This document shows, piece by piece, positions 34,582 to 43,170 of a stretch of 64,000 nucleotides of DNA. Every line of letters starts with the position of its first letter. Position 1 is the stretch's first letter. The notes beneath the pieces were generated by a model, which saw nothing but the letters and a program-made list of their open reading frames with translations, ran no database searches and was not told where the DNA came from. Position numbers and translations under genes: made by a program. Source of the DNA: Halonotius sp046719765 (GTDB taxonomy: Archaea; Halobacteriota; Halobacteria; Halobacteriales; Haloferacaceae); the NCBI RefSeq assembly GCF_046719765.1, contig NZ_JABEBY010000019.1, forward strand, positions 1 through 64,000. The letters are read 5' to 3'.

Positions 34582-36276
34582 TTACATCGCGCCGCCCATG
34601 CCACCCATGCCGCCCATGCCGCCCATGCCGCCGCCCATACCGCCGCCGGCGGGCATGTCTGGTCCGTCATCGTCGTCGTCGCCAACCTGGCCACCAGCGA
34701 GGTCGCCTGCGGCGATGACATCGTCGATGCGGAGGATCATCACAGCGGCTTCGGTTGCGGATTCGATCGCCTGCGTTTTGACGCGAAGCGGCTCGACGAC
34801 GCCCTCGTTCTCCATGTCGATCACGTTGCCCGAGTAGGCGTCCAGCCCGGCGGTGAAGTCGCCGCCGTCGTGCTGGGAGCGCAGCGAGACAAGGGAATCA
34901 ATGGAGTCCAGCCCGGCGTTCTCGGCGAGCGTGCGCGGGATGACTTCCAGTGCGTCGGCGAATGCCTCAACAGCCAGCTGTTCGCGGCCCCCGACGGAGT
35001 CGGCGAAGTCGCGGAGCTGGAGTGCGAGTTCGGTTTCGGGCGCGCCGCCACCGGGGAGCACCTTGCCGTCTTCGAGCGTGGCGCGAACGACACCGAGGGA
35101 GTCCTCGATTGCGCGTTCGACCTCGTCGACGACGTGGTCGGTGCTACCGCGAACGACGAGGGTGACGCTTTTGGCGTCCTCGACGTCCTCGACGAAGAGT
35201 CGCTCGTCGCCGCCGATGTCCTTCTGGGCGACACTGCCGGCGAAGCCGAGGTCGTCCTCGGTCAGGTCGTCAAGGTTGGAGACGACGCGGCCGCCGGTTG
35301 CGCGAGCGAGTGCCTTCAGATCGGAGTTCTTCGCGCGGCGGGCGGCGATGATGCCCTCCTGGGCGAGGTAATGCTGGGCCATGTCGTCGATGCCATCGCC
35401 GACAAAGACCACGTCGACACCGGCGTCGGCGAGCTGGTCGACCATTTCCTTGAGCTGGGCTTCCTCTTGGTCGAGGAACTCCTGCAGCTGGGATGGGTCG
35501 GAGACGTTGACCTCGGCGTCGATCTCGGTCTCTTTGACCTCGAAGGCACCGTCGAACAGCGCGATCGAAGCGTCCTCGGCGAAGTAGGGCATGTTCTCGT
35601 CGACGCGCTCCTTGTCGACGATGACGCCCTCGACGAGTTCGGAGTTGTCGATCGAACCGCCGACGACGGTTTCGACATCAACGTTATCGAGGTCGATCCC
35701 CTCGTCGTCCTCGACGGCCAGCACGGCGTCGACGACGAGTTCCGCGAGGTGATCTTTCGCGCCTTCCGCGCCCTTGCCGGTCATCGCCGTGGTGGCGATC
35801 TCGACGAGGGTGTCGCGGTCGTCCGCGGAGACCTCGATGGCCTCGCTTTCGAGGATGTCCTTGGCCTTCTCGGCGGCCTCTCGGTACCCCTGTGCGATGG
35901 TCGTCGCGTGAATCTCGGAGTCGATCAGCTCCTCGGCCTGATCGAGGAGTTCACCCGCGACGACGACGGCGGAGGTGGTGCCGTCGCCGACCTCGTTCTC
36001 CTGTGTCTCGCTGACCTCGACGATCATGTTCGCGGCGGGGTGGTCGATGTCCATCTCTTTGAGGATGGTGACGCCGTCGTTGGTGACGACGACCGAGCCG
36101 CCGGAATCGACGAGCATCTTGTCCATCCCCTTCGGCCCGAGTGTGGTGCGTACGGACTCGGCAACGGCCTTGCCCGCGGTGATGTTCATCGACTGGGCGT
36201 CCTTCCCCGAGGTTCGCTGGCTGTCCTCCGAGAGGACGATCATCGGCTGATTACCCATTCGCTGTTGTTGAGACAT
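34582..36276 (-). CDS. Thermosome subunit (group II chaperonin)
   Basis: The ~564-residue protein begins MSQQQRMGNQPMIVLSEDSQ. Chaperonin blocks are RTTLGPKGMDKMLVDSGGSV, VTNDGVTILKEMDIDHPAAN, VGDGTTSAVVVAGELL and ADAGVDVVFVGDGIDD. The C-terminal tail is a Gly-Met repeat (MGGGMGGMGGMGG) typical of thermosome and CCT/GroEL subunits, which lies in the folding chamber. Haloarchaea have two or three paralogues (thsA, thsB or cct1-3); I cannot name this one with certainty. The promoter has a TATA box 31 nt upstream. Confidence 0.96.
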   Translation of the reverse strand: MSQQQRMGNQPMIVLSEDSQRTSGKDAQSMNITAGKAVAESVRTTLGPKGMDKMLVDSGGSVVVTNDGVTILKEMDIDHPAANMIVEVSETQENEVGDGTTSAVVVAGELLDQAEELIDSEIHATTIAQGYREAAEKAKDILESEAIEVSADDRDTLVEIATTAMTGKGAEGAKDHLAELVVDAVLAVEDDEGIDLDNVDVETVVGGSIDNSELVEGVIVDKERVDENMPYFAEDASIALFDGAFEVKETEIDAEVNVSDPSQLQEFLDQEEAQLKEMVDQLADAGVDVVFVGDGIDDMAQHYLAQEGIIAARRAKNSDLKALARATGGRVVSNLDDLTEDDLGFAGSVAQKDIGGDERLFVEDVEDAKSVTLVVRGSTDHVVDEVERAIEDSLGVVRATLEDGKVLPGGGAPETELALQLRDFADSVGGREQLAVEAFADALEVIPRTLAENAGLDSIDSLVSLRSQHDGGDFTAGLDAYSGNVIDMENEGVVEPLRVKTQAIESATEAAVMILRIDDVIAAGDLAGGQVGDDDDDGPDMPAGGGMGGGMGGMGGMGGMGGAM

Positions 36277-36300
36277 AGTCACCTCCGGATTGTTTGTGAT

Positions 36301-36313
36301 TCTATATAAACCC
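36301..36313 (-). promoter_or_regulatory. Thermosome gene TATA box with GGG/BRE
   Basis: On the minus strand GGGTTTATATAGA, preceded by CGAA, forms a strong TATA box with purine-rich BRE about 25-37 nt before the chaperonin ATG at 36276. The strength fits a highly expressed, probably heat-inducible, leaderless gene. Confidence 0.65.
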
Positions 36314-36569
36314 TTCGTATGCAAATACTGAGCGGCGCGCTGTGTGACAAATTAGGGCATGTGAGAGACTACCAACCAGGTGGTTTAAGTACTGGTCAGA
36401 TCACCGTCGACACCGGAAGACGGCCAGCGGGATCGCAATCAGCAAGCATAGAGCCAGCCGGCGGGATCGCAAGCACCCACCTATTTGACGCGGGTGGGCG
36501 TACACACCGCATACACGGAGCCGTCGTGTCGCCGCGGGACGGCAGCGACGCGACGGGAGGAAGCAATCG

Positions 36570-39062
36570 ATGAAACTACGCGTCAAACCACTCAACAGGG
36601 AGACCCCGGGCAACGGGGTCGCAACGATCGACCGCGAATCGATGGCGACACTCGGGGTCAACAACGGCGAGTTTGTCACGATCAGCCACGGGAATCGGAC
36701 AGCCGTCCTCCGGGCACGACTCAGCCAAAACCGAGACCGACAGCGCGGGATCATCGGGATCGACGGCCAAACCCGCAAAACCCTCGGCACCCGCATCGAC
36801 CAACTCGTCGAGGTCTCCTCGGCGGATGTCGAACCAGCAGCCCGGCTGGCGGTCGTCATCCCGGAAGGCCTCCGAATCCAGGGCGATATCGCCGCCTACA
36901 TCCACGACAAGCTCGCCAACCGCGCGGTCAGCCCCGGCAAAACGGTGTCGGTGACGATGGGCTTTCGCTCCCTGAACGGGGGGTCGAACCGCCGAATACC
37001 AGTAAAGATCATCGGCAGCGAGCCCGGCGGCACCGTCGTCGTCACCGACTCGACGACCATCGATATCGTCGAGGAGCCGACGGAAGACGACGAGGAGACG
37101 GAGTCAGCCGACGCCGACCCGCCGGGGATCACCTACGAGGATGTTGGCGGCCTCGATGACGAACTCGATGCGGTACGGGAGATGATCGAGCTGCCGATGC
37201 GGCACCCCGAGCTGTTTCAGGCACTCGGGATCGAACCGCCACAGGGCGTGTTGTTGCATGGCCCACCCGGAACCGGCAAGACCCTCATTGCGAAGGCCGT
37301 CGCCAACGAGATCGACGCGGATTTCCAGACCATCTCGGGGCCGGAAATCATGTCGAAATACTACGGCGAAAGCGAGGAGCGACTGCGGGAGGTCTTCGAG
37401 ACCGCCGAAAGCGAGGAGCCCGCGATCGTCTTCATCGACGAGATCGATTCGATCGCGCCGAAACGCGGCGACACCGAGGGCAGCGTCGAACACCGCGTCG
37501 TCGCCCAACTCCTCTCGCTGATGGACGGGCTGGGCGATCACGGCCGGATTACGGTGATCGGCACCACCAACCGCATCGACGCCGTCGACCCCGCACTCCG
37601 GCGCGGCGGCCGCTTCGACCGTGAGATCGAAGTCGGCGCGCCCGACGCCAACGGCCGCGGCGAGATCCTCCGGATCCACACCCGCGAGATGCCGCTGGCC
37701 GACGATGTGGATCTCGGCAGCTACGCGAGCAACACCCATGGCTTCGTCGGCGCGGATCTCGAAAGCGTGGTACGGGAGGCGGGGATGAACGCCTTGCGGC
37801 GTGTTCGGCCAACACTGGATCTTGAGGCGGAGACGATCGATGCCGAAACGCTGGACGGCCTTGCGGTGACCGCGGACGATTTTCGGCGCGCGCTCAGAGA
37901 GGTCGAACCCAGCGCGCTCAGAGAGGTCTTCGTCGAAGCGCCGAATGTGACCTGGGACGATGTCGGCGGACTCCCGGAGACGAAAGCACGGCTCCAGGAG
38001 GCGATCCAGTGGCCACTGGCCTACCCCGAGGCCTACCGGCAGGTCGATCTCCACGCCCCCAAGGGCATCCTGCTGCACGGACCACCCGGAACCGGGAAGA
38101 CGCTGCTGGCGAAGGCCGTTGCCAACGAGGCCGACTCCAACTTCATCTCCGTGAACGGGCCGGAGCTGTTCGACAAATACATCGGCGAAAGCGAAAAGGG
38201 CGTCCGAGAGATCTTCAGCAAGGCCCGCGAGAACGCCCCGACGGTCGTCTTCTTCGATGAGATCGACGCCATCGCCACCCAGCGCGGCAGCGGAGGTGAC
38301 TCCCAGGTCAGCGAGCGCGTCGTCAGCCAACTGCTGACCGAACTCGACGGGCTGGAAGCCCTCGAAGACGTGGTGGTGATCGCCGCGACAAACCGGCCGG
38401 AGCTGCTCGACGACGCGCTCACCCGCGCGGGCCGAATCGAAGAACAGATCGCGGTCGACGAGCCGGATGAGGCAGCCAGACGCGAGATCCTGGCGATCCA
38501 CACCCGCGACCGCCCGGTCGCCGGCGATGTCGACCTCGACGCGCTGGCGGCGGCGACCGACGGATTTGTCGGCGCGGAGCTTGCCGCGCTCTGCCGGAAG
38601 GCCGCGACCGAGGCCGTGCGGGCCCACGTCCGTGCCCGCGACGATGGTCAGCAGGCGGCTGTCGAGGAGATGCGGCTCACACGCCCAGGATTTGAAGCCG
38701 CCCTCAACGAGATCAGCGACGACGACCGAACGATCGACTGGCCCGCCCGTGACGACGCGAGCGGTGACGGGGAACGACCCACCGACGACACGGCAGCAGA
38801 GACCGGCGACGACGAGGAGATGACGGCGATGAACAGCACAGCCGGTAGCGAGTCCCCCGCCGAATCTGCCCCACCAGAGACCGGCACTACCCCCGGTGAA
38901 GACACCGTCGAGGCTGCCCAACAAACCGAACCAGCGGACGCCGCCGAGCCGGCGGAGGAAACAGAGACACCGTCAGCGTCGCCCTACGATACTGACACGC
39001 GCGATACCGAGCACGAAGAGGATATCGAGGGCGACGAGGCAGACTCCCAGGAATCGAGCTGA
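36570..39062 (+). CDS. CDC48/VCP-family AAA ATPase
   Basis: The 830-residue ATPase unfolds proteins for degradation or remodelling. The N-domain (residues ~1-185) is a double-psi barrel (NRETPGNGVATIDRESMATL). D1 has Walker A GPPGTGKTLIAKAVANE near 230 and Walker B IVFIDEIDSIAPKRG near 286. D2 has GPPGTGKTLLAKAVANEADS near 507, VVFFDEIDAIATQRG near 558 and the arginine-finger region. The last ~105 residues (from ~725) are an acidic, disordered tail. A Shine-Dalgarno-like GGAGG (36556-36560) sits 9 nt before the ATG. The upstream region 36277-36569 holds both promoters and no other gene. Confidence 0.95.
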   Translation: MKLRVKPLNRETPGNGVATIDRESMATLGVNNGEFVTISHGNRTAVLRARLSQNRDRQRGIIGIDGQTRKTLGTRIDQLVEVSSADVEPAARLAVVIPEGLRIQGDIAAYIHDKLANRAVSPGKTVSVTMGFRSLNGGSNRRIPVKIIGSEPGGTVVVTDSTTIDIVEEPTEDDEETESADADPPGITYEDVGGLDDELDAVREMIELPMRHPELFQALGIEPPQGVLLHGPPGTGKTLIAKAVANEIDADFQTISGPEIMSKYYGESEERLREVFETAESEEPAIVFIDEIDSIAPKRGDTEGSVEHRVVAQLLSLMDGLGDHGRITVIGTTNRIDAVDPALRRGGRFDREIEVGAPDANGRGEILRIHTREMPLADDVDLGSYASNTHGFVGADLESVVREAGMNALRRVRPTLDLEAETIDAETLDGLAVTADDFRRALREVEPSALREVFVEAPNVTWDDVGGLPETKARLQEAIQWPLAYPEAYRQVDLHAPKGILLHGPPGTGKTLLAKAVANEADSNFISVNGPELFDKYIGESEKGVREIFSKARENAPTVVFFDEIDAIATQRGSGGDSQVSERVVSQLLTELDGLEALEDVVVIAATNRPELLDDALTRAGRIEEQIAVDEPDEAARREILAIHTRDRPVAGDVDLDALAAATDGFVGAELAALCRKAATEAVRAHVRARDDGQQAAVEEMRLTRPGFEAALNEISDDDRTIDWPARDDASGDGERPTDDTAAETGDDEEMTAMNSTAGSESPAESAPPETGTTPGEDTVEAAQQTEPADAAEPAEETETPSASPYDTDTRDTEHEEDIEGDEADSQESS

Positions 39063-39067
39063 TCCGA

Positions 39068-39601
39068 TCAGGCCAGATCGGGGCCGCGCGTCAGTTCTCG
39101 GTGTTTCTCTTCGAGGAAGGCATAAACTGCACCGTGGGGCGCGCCGTCAAGGATCATCCCGACAGCCCGCCGAACGGCGTCGACCTCCTCGGCGTCACCG
39201 ATGGCCCCGACCGTTGAGCCGTAGATCACGACACTGGCGCCCGAGAGCTCCTCCATGAGCTCGCGAGTGCGGCCGTCCTCGCCGATGATTCGGCCTTTCT
39301 GCCGCCGGAGGTCGTTGTCGTTGCGAGTCTGCTCGGAGAGGTCGATCAGCTCAAACCGACGCATGTCGTCGTCAAGCAGCGTCAGCGCGGTTTCGGGTTT
39401 GAACCCGCGGCCGATCGCCTTGACGATATCGGGGGCGACAAGCGCGCTCACGGGATCGCCAACCGACTCGATGGCGACAGAGCCCGATTCGGAGTCGATA
39501 TCCAGCCGTACCTCCGCCCGGGATTCGATCTCCCGCATCGTCTCGCCACCCTCGCCGATGAGGACGCCGATCCGATCCTGCGGGACTTTGACGTGTTGCA
39601 T
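39068..39601 (-). CDS. KH-domain RNA-binding protein (Pno1/Krr1-like)
   Basis: The 177-residue protein has two KH domains. The first has VPQDRIGVLIGEGGETMREI, the second RRQKGRIIGEDGRTRELMEE, each with a GxxG-type loop. Archaeal relatives of Dim2/Pno1 act in small-subunit rRNA maturation. Its neighbours rio1 and eif1A on the same strand form a conserved translation and ribosome-assembly operon. It converges on the CDC48 gene with a 5-nt gap. Confidence 0.93.
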   Translation of the reverse strand: MQHVKVPQDRIGVLIGEGGETMREIESRAEVRLDIDSESGSVAIESVGDPVSALVAPDIVKAIGRGFKPETALTLLDDDMRRFELIDLSEQTRNDNDLRRQKGRIIGEDGRTRELMEELSGASVVIYGSTVGAIGDAEEVDAVRRAVGMILDGAPHGAVYAFLEEKHRELTRGPDLA

Positions 39602-39688
39602 ACGGGTGCTACCCCGCGGATCTGTTTAAGCGTGTTCCTCGCGGTTCAGGCGGCACGGCGGCGACGCAGCAACCGAGATGGCGGCGGC

Positions 39689-40552
39689 TCAACGGACGAT
39701 CCGGTCGTCGTCGCCGGCAATGAACGCGAAGAGTTCGTCGGCATCGGTCTCGATCCCTTGCCGGCTGAAGAAGGCGGCGACGTTCTCGCAATCACGATAG
39801 AGGAGGTCGCTGGCGTTGGGATGGTGAACGGTGACGGCCTGCCCGAGGTCAATAATGACCAGTTCGCCGTCGTGGATAATCATATTATACTCCGAGAGAT
39901 CGCCGTGGATCAGCCCGGCCGTGTGGAGCCGGCGCATGTACTCGCGGACAACCTCGTAGGCCGTCTCGGGGTTTTCGATATTCACTTCGGCGAGTCGGCG
40001 GGCGCGGTCCTCGACGAGGCCGACGAGCTCCATGACGAGGACGTTGCGCTCGACGGCGATGGGACGCGGAACGCGGACGCCGGCCTCCCGGGCGCGGCTG
40101 AGATTGGCAAACTCCTTGCGCACCCACGCGAGGACGACCTGTTTCTTGTCGCTGCCGAGCCCCTCGAATCGGGGGTCGCCCTCCAGATACGTCCGCATCT
40201 GCTGGAACGGCGAGGCGTTGATTCTGAATATTTTGACCGCAACTTCGGTGTCCTCGGCGCCGAGGGCCTCGTAGACGTTGGCCTCTTTGCCGGTCGAGAT
40301 CGGTCCGCCGAAGGCCTCGATGTGGCCGTCGGCGACGAGTTTGTACAGCGCGCCGAAGGTCGCATCGTCGAAGACCGACTGCTCGACTTTGAACTGCTCG
40401 GCGTCGTTGATCTGCTCTTCGAACTGCTCGAACTCCCGGTCGCGCTCGCGGGCGATCCGGTCGGCCTCCGTGTCGGAAACGTCGATCTCCTCCCACTCGT
40501 CGCCGATGGCGGCCTCAGGATCGGTGTCGAGCAGTCCGTACTCCTCTGTCAT
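39689..40552 (-). CDS. rio1: Rio1 serine/threonine protein kinase
   Basis: The 287-residue RIO-type kinase has GPISTGKEANVYEALG as ATP-binding loop, a lysine in VAVKIFRI, VLVMELVGLVEDRARRL for the hinge, and the catalytic loop LIHGDLSEYNMIIHDGELV followed by IIDLGQAVTVHHPNA. RIO1 acts in late 40S/30S subunit maturation. The N-terminus is acidic. It sits between eif1A and the KH-protein gene, all on the minus strand. Confidence 0.95.
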   Translation of the reverse strand: MTEEYGLLDTDPEAAIGDEWEEIDVSDTEADRIARERDREFEQFEEQINDAEQFKVEQSVFDDATFGALYKLVADGHIEAFGGPISTGKEANVYEALGAEDTEVAVKIFRINASPFQQMRTYLEGDPRFEGLGSDKKQVVLAWVRKEFANLSRAREAGVRVPRPIAVERNVLVMELVGLVEDRARRLAEVNIENPETAYEVVREYMRRLHTAGLIHGDLSEYNMIIHDGELVIIDLGQAVTVHHPNASDLLYRDCENVAAFFSRQGIETDADELFAFIAGDDDRIVR

Positions 40553-40619
40553 TAGGGGAGGCTACACGCGGCAGCGGGAAAAGCGTCGTCGGTCGTGGCT
40601 GTCGACAGCGGTGCCGTCG

Positions 40620-40904
40620 CTACTGGATGTGGCCTTCGTTGCGGAGCTGATCGGCCTCGTTTTGCTCGTAGCGGTGAACGATATCGGCCTTCTCGTCCTG
40701 CCAGTCCCACGGGTCGACGATGACGAGGTCGTCTTCGCGGATCCAGACGCGTTTCTGCATCCGGCCCGGGATGCGGGCGGTGCGCTCGACGCCGTCGGCA
40801 CACCGGACGGTCACACGGTTCGCTCCGAGCATGTCGGTGACCTCCGCGAAGACCTCCCCCTCGTCAGGCATTCGGAGGTCGCGTCGCCCCTCGTTGTCGC
40901 TCAT
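40620..40904 (-). CDS. eif1A: Translation initiation factor eIF1A
   Basis: The 94-residue factor begins MSDNEGRRDLRMPDEGEVFA and has the S1/OB-fold blocks VTDMLGANRVTVRCADGVER, TARIPGRMQKRVWIREDDLV and VIVDPWDWQDEKADIVHRY. It binds the 30S A-site during initiation. A longer frame to 40958 adds 18 residues not seen in the family, so ATG 40904 is chosen. First gene of the eif1A-rio1-KH cluster. Confidence 0.95.
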   Translation of the reverse strand: MSDNEGRRDLRMPDEGEVFAEVTDMLGANRVTVRCADGVERTARIPGRMQKRVWIREDDLVIVDPWDWQDEKADIVHRYEQNEADQLRNEGHIQ

Positions 40905-40967
40905 ACGCGGGGGTAGGGCATCACGCGTGTAAAAATCGTGGGGTTGTAAGCGAGCCACGGGACAGGG

Positions 40968-42074
40968 TTACGCACACCCGCCGGCGACCGATTCGACGGT
41001 TTCCGGCGCGTCGGCATCAACCACGCCTTTCGTCAGCGTGTAGCACACGTCGCCGGACACCGCCGGAGCGGTGCCGTCCGGTACCGTGAACGACGATTCC
41101 GGGCTGCCGTAGTCGCTGTCGTTGTACACCCAGACCGTCGTCGCGTCGTCAACCCGGTCGTTGTACCGATCCCGCACGTCAACCGGCAAGGGCCACTCGT
41201 CGTCGCCGGAGGCGTTCCGCAGATAGGTCGCCGACGGGTCGGTGGTGTTCGTGCCGATTTCGATCTCGTGGAGCGTCAAATCGTACGTTTCCGAACTGTC
41301 GAGCGTGATGGTGGCAACGTCGTCAGCGACGGCGACGGAATCAACCGTCGGTTGGCCGGCGAGAATCGTTTCGCGCCACGTCTCGGCCGACAGCTCGGTC
41401 GGCAATCGAAGCCGGATCGGATCGCCGCTGGCTTCGATGTCGACCGTCGTCGAGTCGGTGACGCGCTCGGGAACGACGGCCTCGGTGCCGACGCCCGCGG
41501 CCGCCACCTCGCCGTCGACAACGAGTACCGAGAGGTCGGTGTCGTCGACGACCGGCTGGCGGTTGTCGGCCAGCTCGATTCGGCTGTCCGCGTCGTACCG
41601 CGCCGCAAGCACACCGTGTTCAAGCCGGTATCGCGGTGCGGTGTCGAGTTCCCGGTAGGCTGGCTCGTAGGTGATCGCCCGCGTCGTGTAGCTCCGGGTC
41701 GTCCCGTTCCAGTAGGTGTCAAACGCATCGTCGTCGCCGACGGCTTCGGCGTTGTCGATATGGAGGGTCGCGGGCTCAGTCGTGCGCAGCGTGCCGGCTC
41801 GGGGTGGCGGATAGACGAACAACAGCCGATCGTCGTAGGTGGGCCCGAGATCAAGCGTCGTCGGCTGCGGGCGGCCGGTCACGCTGGTCTCGAAGACGGC
41901 CGTCTCAAGGCCGACCAACTGATCGGCCACCCGCTGGCTGTGATCGAGTTCCGCCCGACTAATGTCCGCAGGTACGAGGCTGGCTTGGGCGGTCGTCATC
42001 CCGATGAGGAGAAACCCAAACAGCAGGATCGCACCGATCTGCAGCGACTGGCCGCGGCTATCGGCGGAACACAT
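40968..42074 (-). CDS. Pilin-like, N-terminally anchored extracellular protein
   Basis: The 368-residue protein opens MCSADSRGQSLQIGAILLFG, a short basic stretch and one hydrophobic helix as in archaeal type IV pilin-like or DUF7289-type secreted proteins. The rest (about 330 residues) is Asp/Thr-rich, beta-strand-like and presumably outside the cell. Possible N-glycosylation sequons occur (NGT, NTT, NAS, NDS). Two cysteines near the C-terminus (DVCYTL, GGCA) might form a disulfide. I do not know its function. Confidence 0.7.
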   Translation of the reverse strand: MCSADSRGQSLQIGAILLFGFLLIGMTTAQASLVPADISRAELDHSQRVADQLVGLETAVFETSVTGRPQPTTLDLGPTYDDRLLFVYPPPRAGTLRTTEPATLHIDNAEAVGDDDAFDTYWNGTTRSYTTRAITYEPAYRELDTAPRYRLEHGVLAARYDADSRIELADNRQPVVDDTDLSVLVVDGEVAAAGVGTEAVVPERVTDSTTVDIEASGDPIRLRLPTELSAETWRETILAGQPTVDSVAVADDVATITLDSSETYDLTLHEIEIGTNTTDPSATYLRNASGDDEWPLPVDVRDRYNDRVDDATTVWVYNDSDYGSPESSFTVPDGTAPAVSGDVCYTLTKGVVDADAPETVESVAGGCA

Positions 42075-42136
42075 TGTGCGGCGTGGCCGCGGTATCGGAT
42101 AAAAAAGCTCGGCTGGGAGGGGGTCGCGGCGGGAGA

Positions 42137-43123
42137 TTAGGCGTTCAGTTGCTGGCGACCGGGTTCGATCAGCGCGTTGAGTTCGGCGGCCAGCGCGGAT
42201 TTCGCGTCCATCGGGTGCAACTCGCCGGATTCGAGGTCGGCTTCCAGCGTCTCGTAGTCGTCGTATTCGAGGTCGCCGCCGTACTGTTCGGGGCGTTCGA
42301 CGACGACGCTATCGACACGCGGGAAGACGTGATACTGGAACAGCTGGAGGACGGGGTTTTCTCGCTCGTTGCCGTCGCCATCGGGGTCGGGATCGGCCGT
42401 CGGCGGGCAGTAGGCGTCGTTGATCTTTGCTTCGATGTCGTCCTCGCTGTCCTCCATCGAGATCGTCACACCCGAACTGGAGGCCATCTTGCCGACGCCG
42501 GTGGAGAGGTCGGCGATGATCGGCGTATGCAGGGCGGGCCGCACGTCGTACTCAAGCTCCGGCAGCGTTTCGCGGGCCAGCATGTGGACTTTCCGCTGGT
42601 CGAGGCCGCCGACCGCGAGATCGACATCGAGATATTCGATATCGAGCGCCTGCATGAGCGGGTAGACCATCTGGGAGACCTTGGCGTGGTCGCCGCGGGC
42701 GATCTCGGCCATCGCGCGTTTAGCCCGCGAGAGCGTCGTTTCGAGTTCAGCGGCGTGGAGATCGAGGGTGTACTCCTCGTCGAGTTGAAATTCGGAGCCG
42801 AGGACGAACTCGGTTTTACTCTCGTCGAGCCCGTAGGCGATGAACTGCTCTTGCATCCGGTCGGCGGTCTCCCGGATTTCCGCAAAGGTACCCTTGTCGT
42901 TGAGATAGGCATGCACGTCGGCCAGGAGGACGGTGACATCGAAGCCCGCCTCCTGCAGATCGATCAGTTTTGTCGCCGTCAACATGTGGCCGATATGGAG
43001 GACGCCGGAGGGTTCGTAGCCAACATACGCCCGCTTGCCGTCGGGATCGTCGGCCAACTCCTCTAGTTCCTCCTCGGTGACCACCTCGGCGGCGTTCCGG
43101 GTGATCAGCTCGTAGGCATCCAT
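42137..43123 (-). CDS. tyrS: Tyrosyl-tRNA synthetase
   Basis: The 328-residue enzyme is the archaeal short class Ic type. Motifs: RAYVGYEPSGVLHIGHMLTA with a perfect HIGH near residue 43, QLDEEYTLDLHAAE, VGGLDQRKVHMLARETLPEL and the KMSKS-like VGKMASSSGVTISMED near 210. The signature residues match tyrosine- rather than tryptophan-specific enzymes by overall family resemblance. Upstream of the DUF460 gene's stop on the same strand, 47 nt apart. Confidence 0.95.
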   Translation of the reverse strand: MDAYELITRNAAEVVTEEELEELADDPDGKRAYVGYEPSGVLHIGHMLTATKLIDLQEAGFDVTVLLADVHAYLNDKGTFAEIRETADRMQEQFIAYGLDESKTEFVLGSEFQLDEEYTLDLHAAELETTLSRAKRAMAEIARGDHAKVSQMVYPLMQALDIEYLDVDLAVGGLDQRKVHMLARETLPELEYDVRPALHTPIIADLSTGVGKMASSSGVTISMEDSEDDIEAKINDAYCPPTADPDPDGDGNERENPVLQLFQYHVFPRVDSVVVERPEQYGGDLEYDDYETLEADLESGELHPMDAKSALAAELNALIEPGRQQLNA

Positions 43124-43170
43124 GCAGTGTCGTCGGGTCAGCGGTGTAAAATGACTTCTGAATGTGGTCG

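Noticed and set aside
34590..34640. Tandem short repeat (GCCGCCCATG-like) that might suggest a repeat array
   Set aside because: It encodes the Gly-Met tail of the thermosome on the minus strand and is explained by that.
34870..36309. 479-codon open frame antisense to the thermosome gene
   Set aside because: Antisense shadow of a highly GC-biased gene; composition (Gly, Asp, Val repeats) is that of reverse-complemented acidic codons.
36319..36573. 84-codon frame upstream of CDC48 overlapping its ATG
   Set aside because: It would begin before the likely promoter (GGTTTAAG near 36382) and has no protein-like features.
37104..38924. 606-codon open frame antisense to CDC48
   Set aside because: Shadow of the AAA ATPase; no domain and no promoter on that strand.
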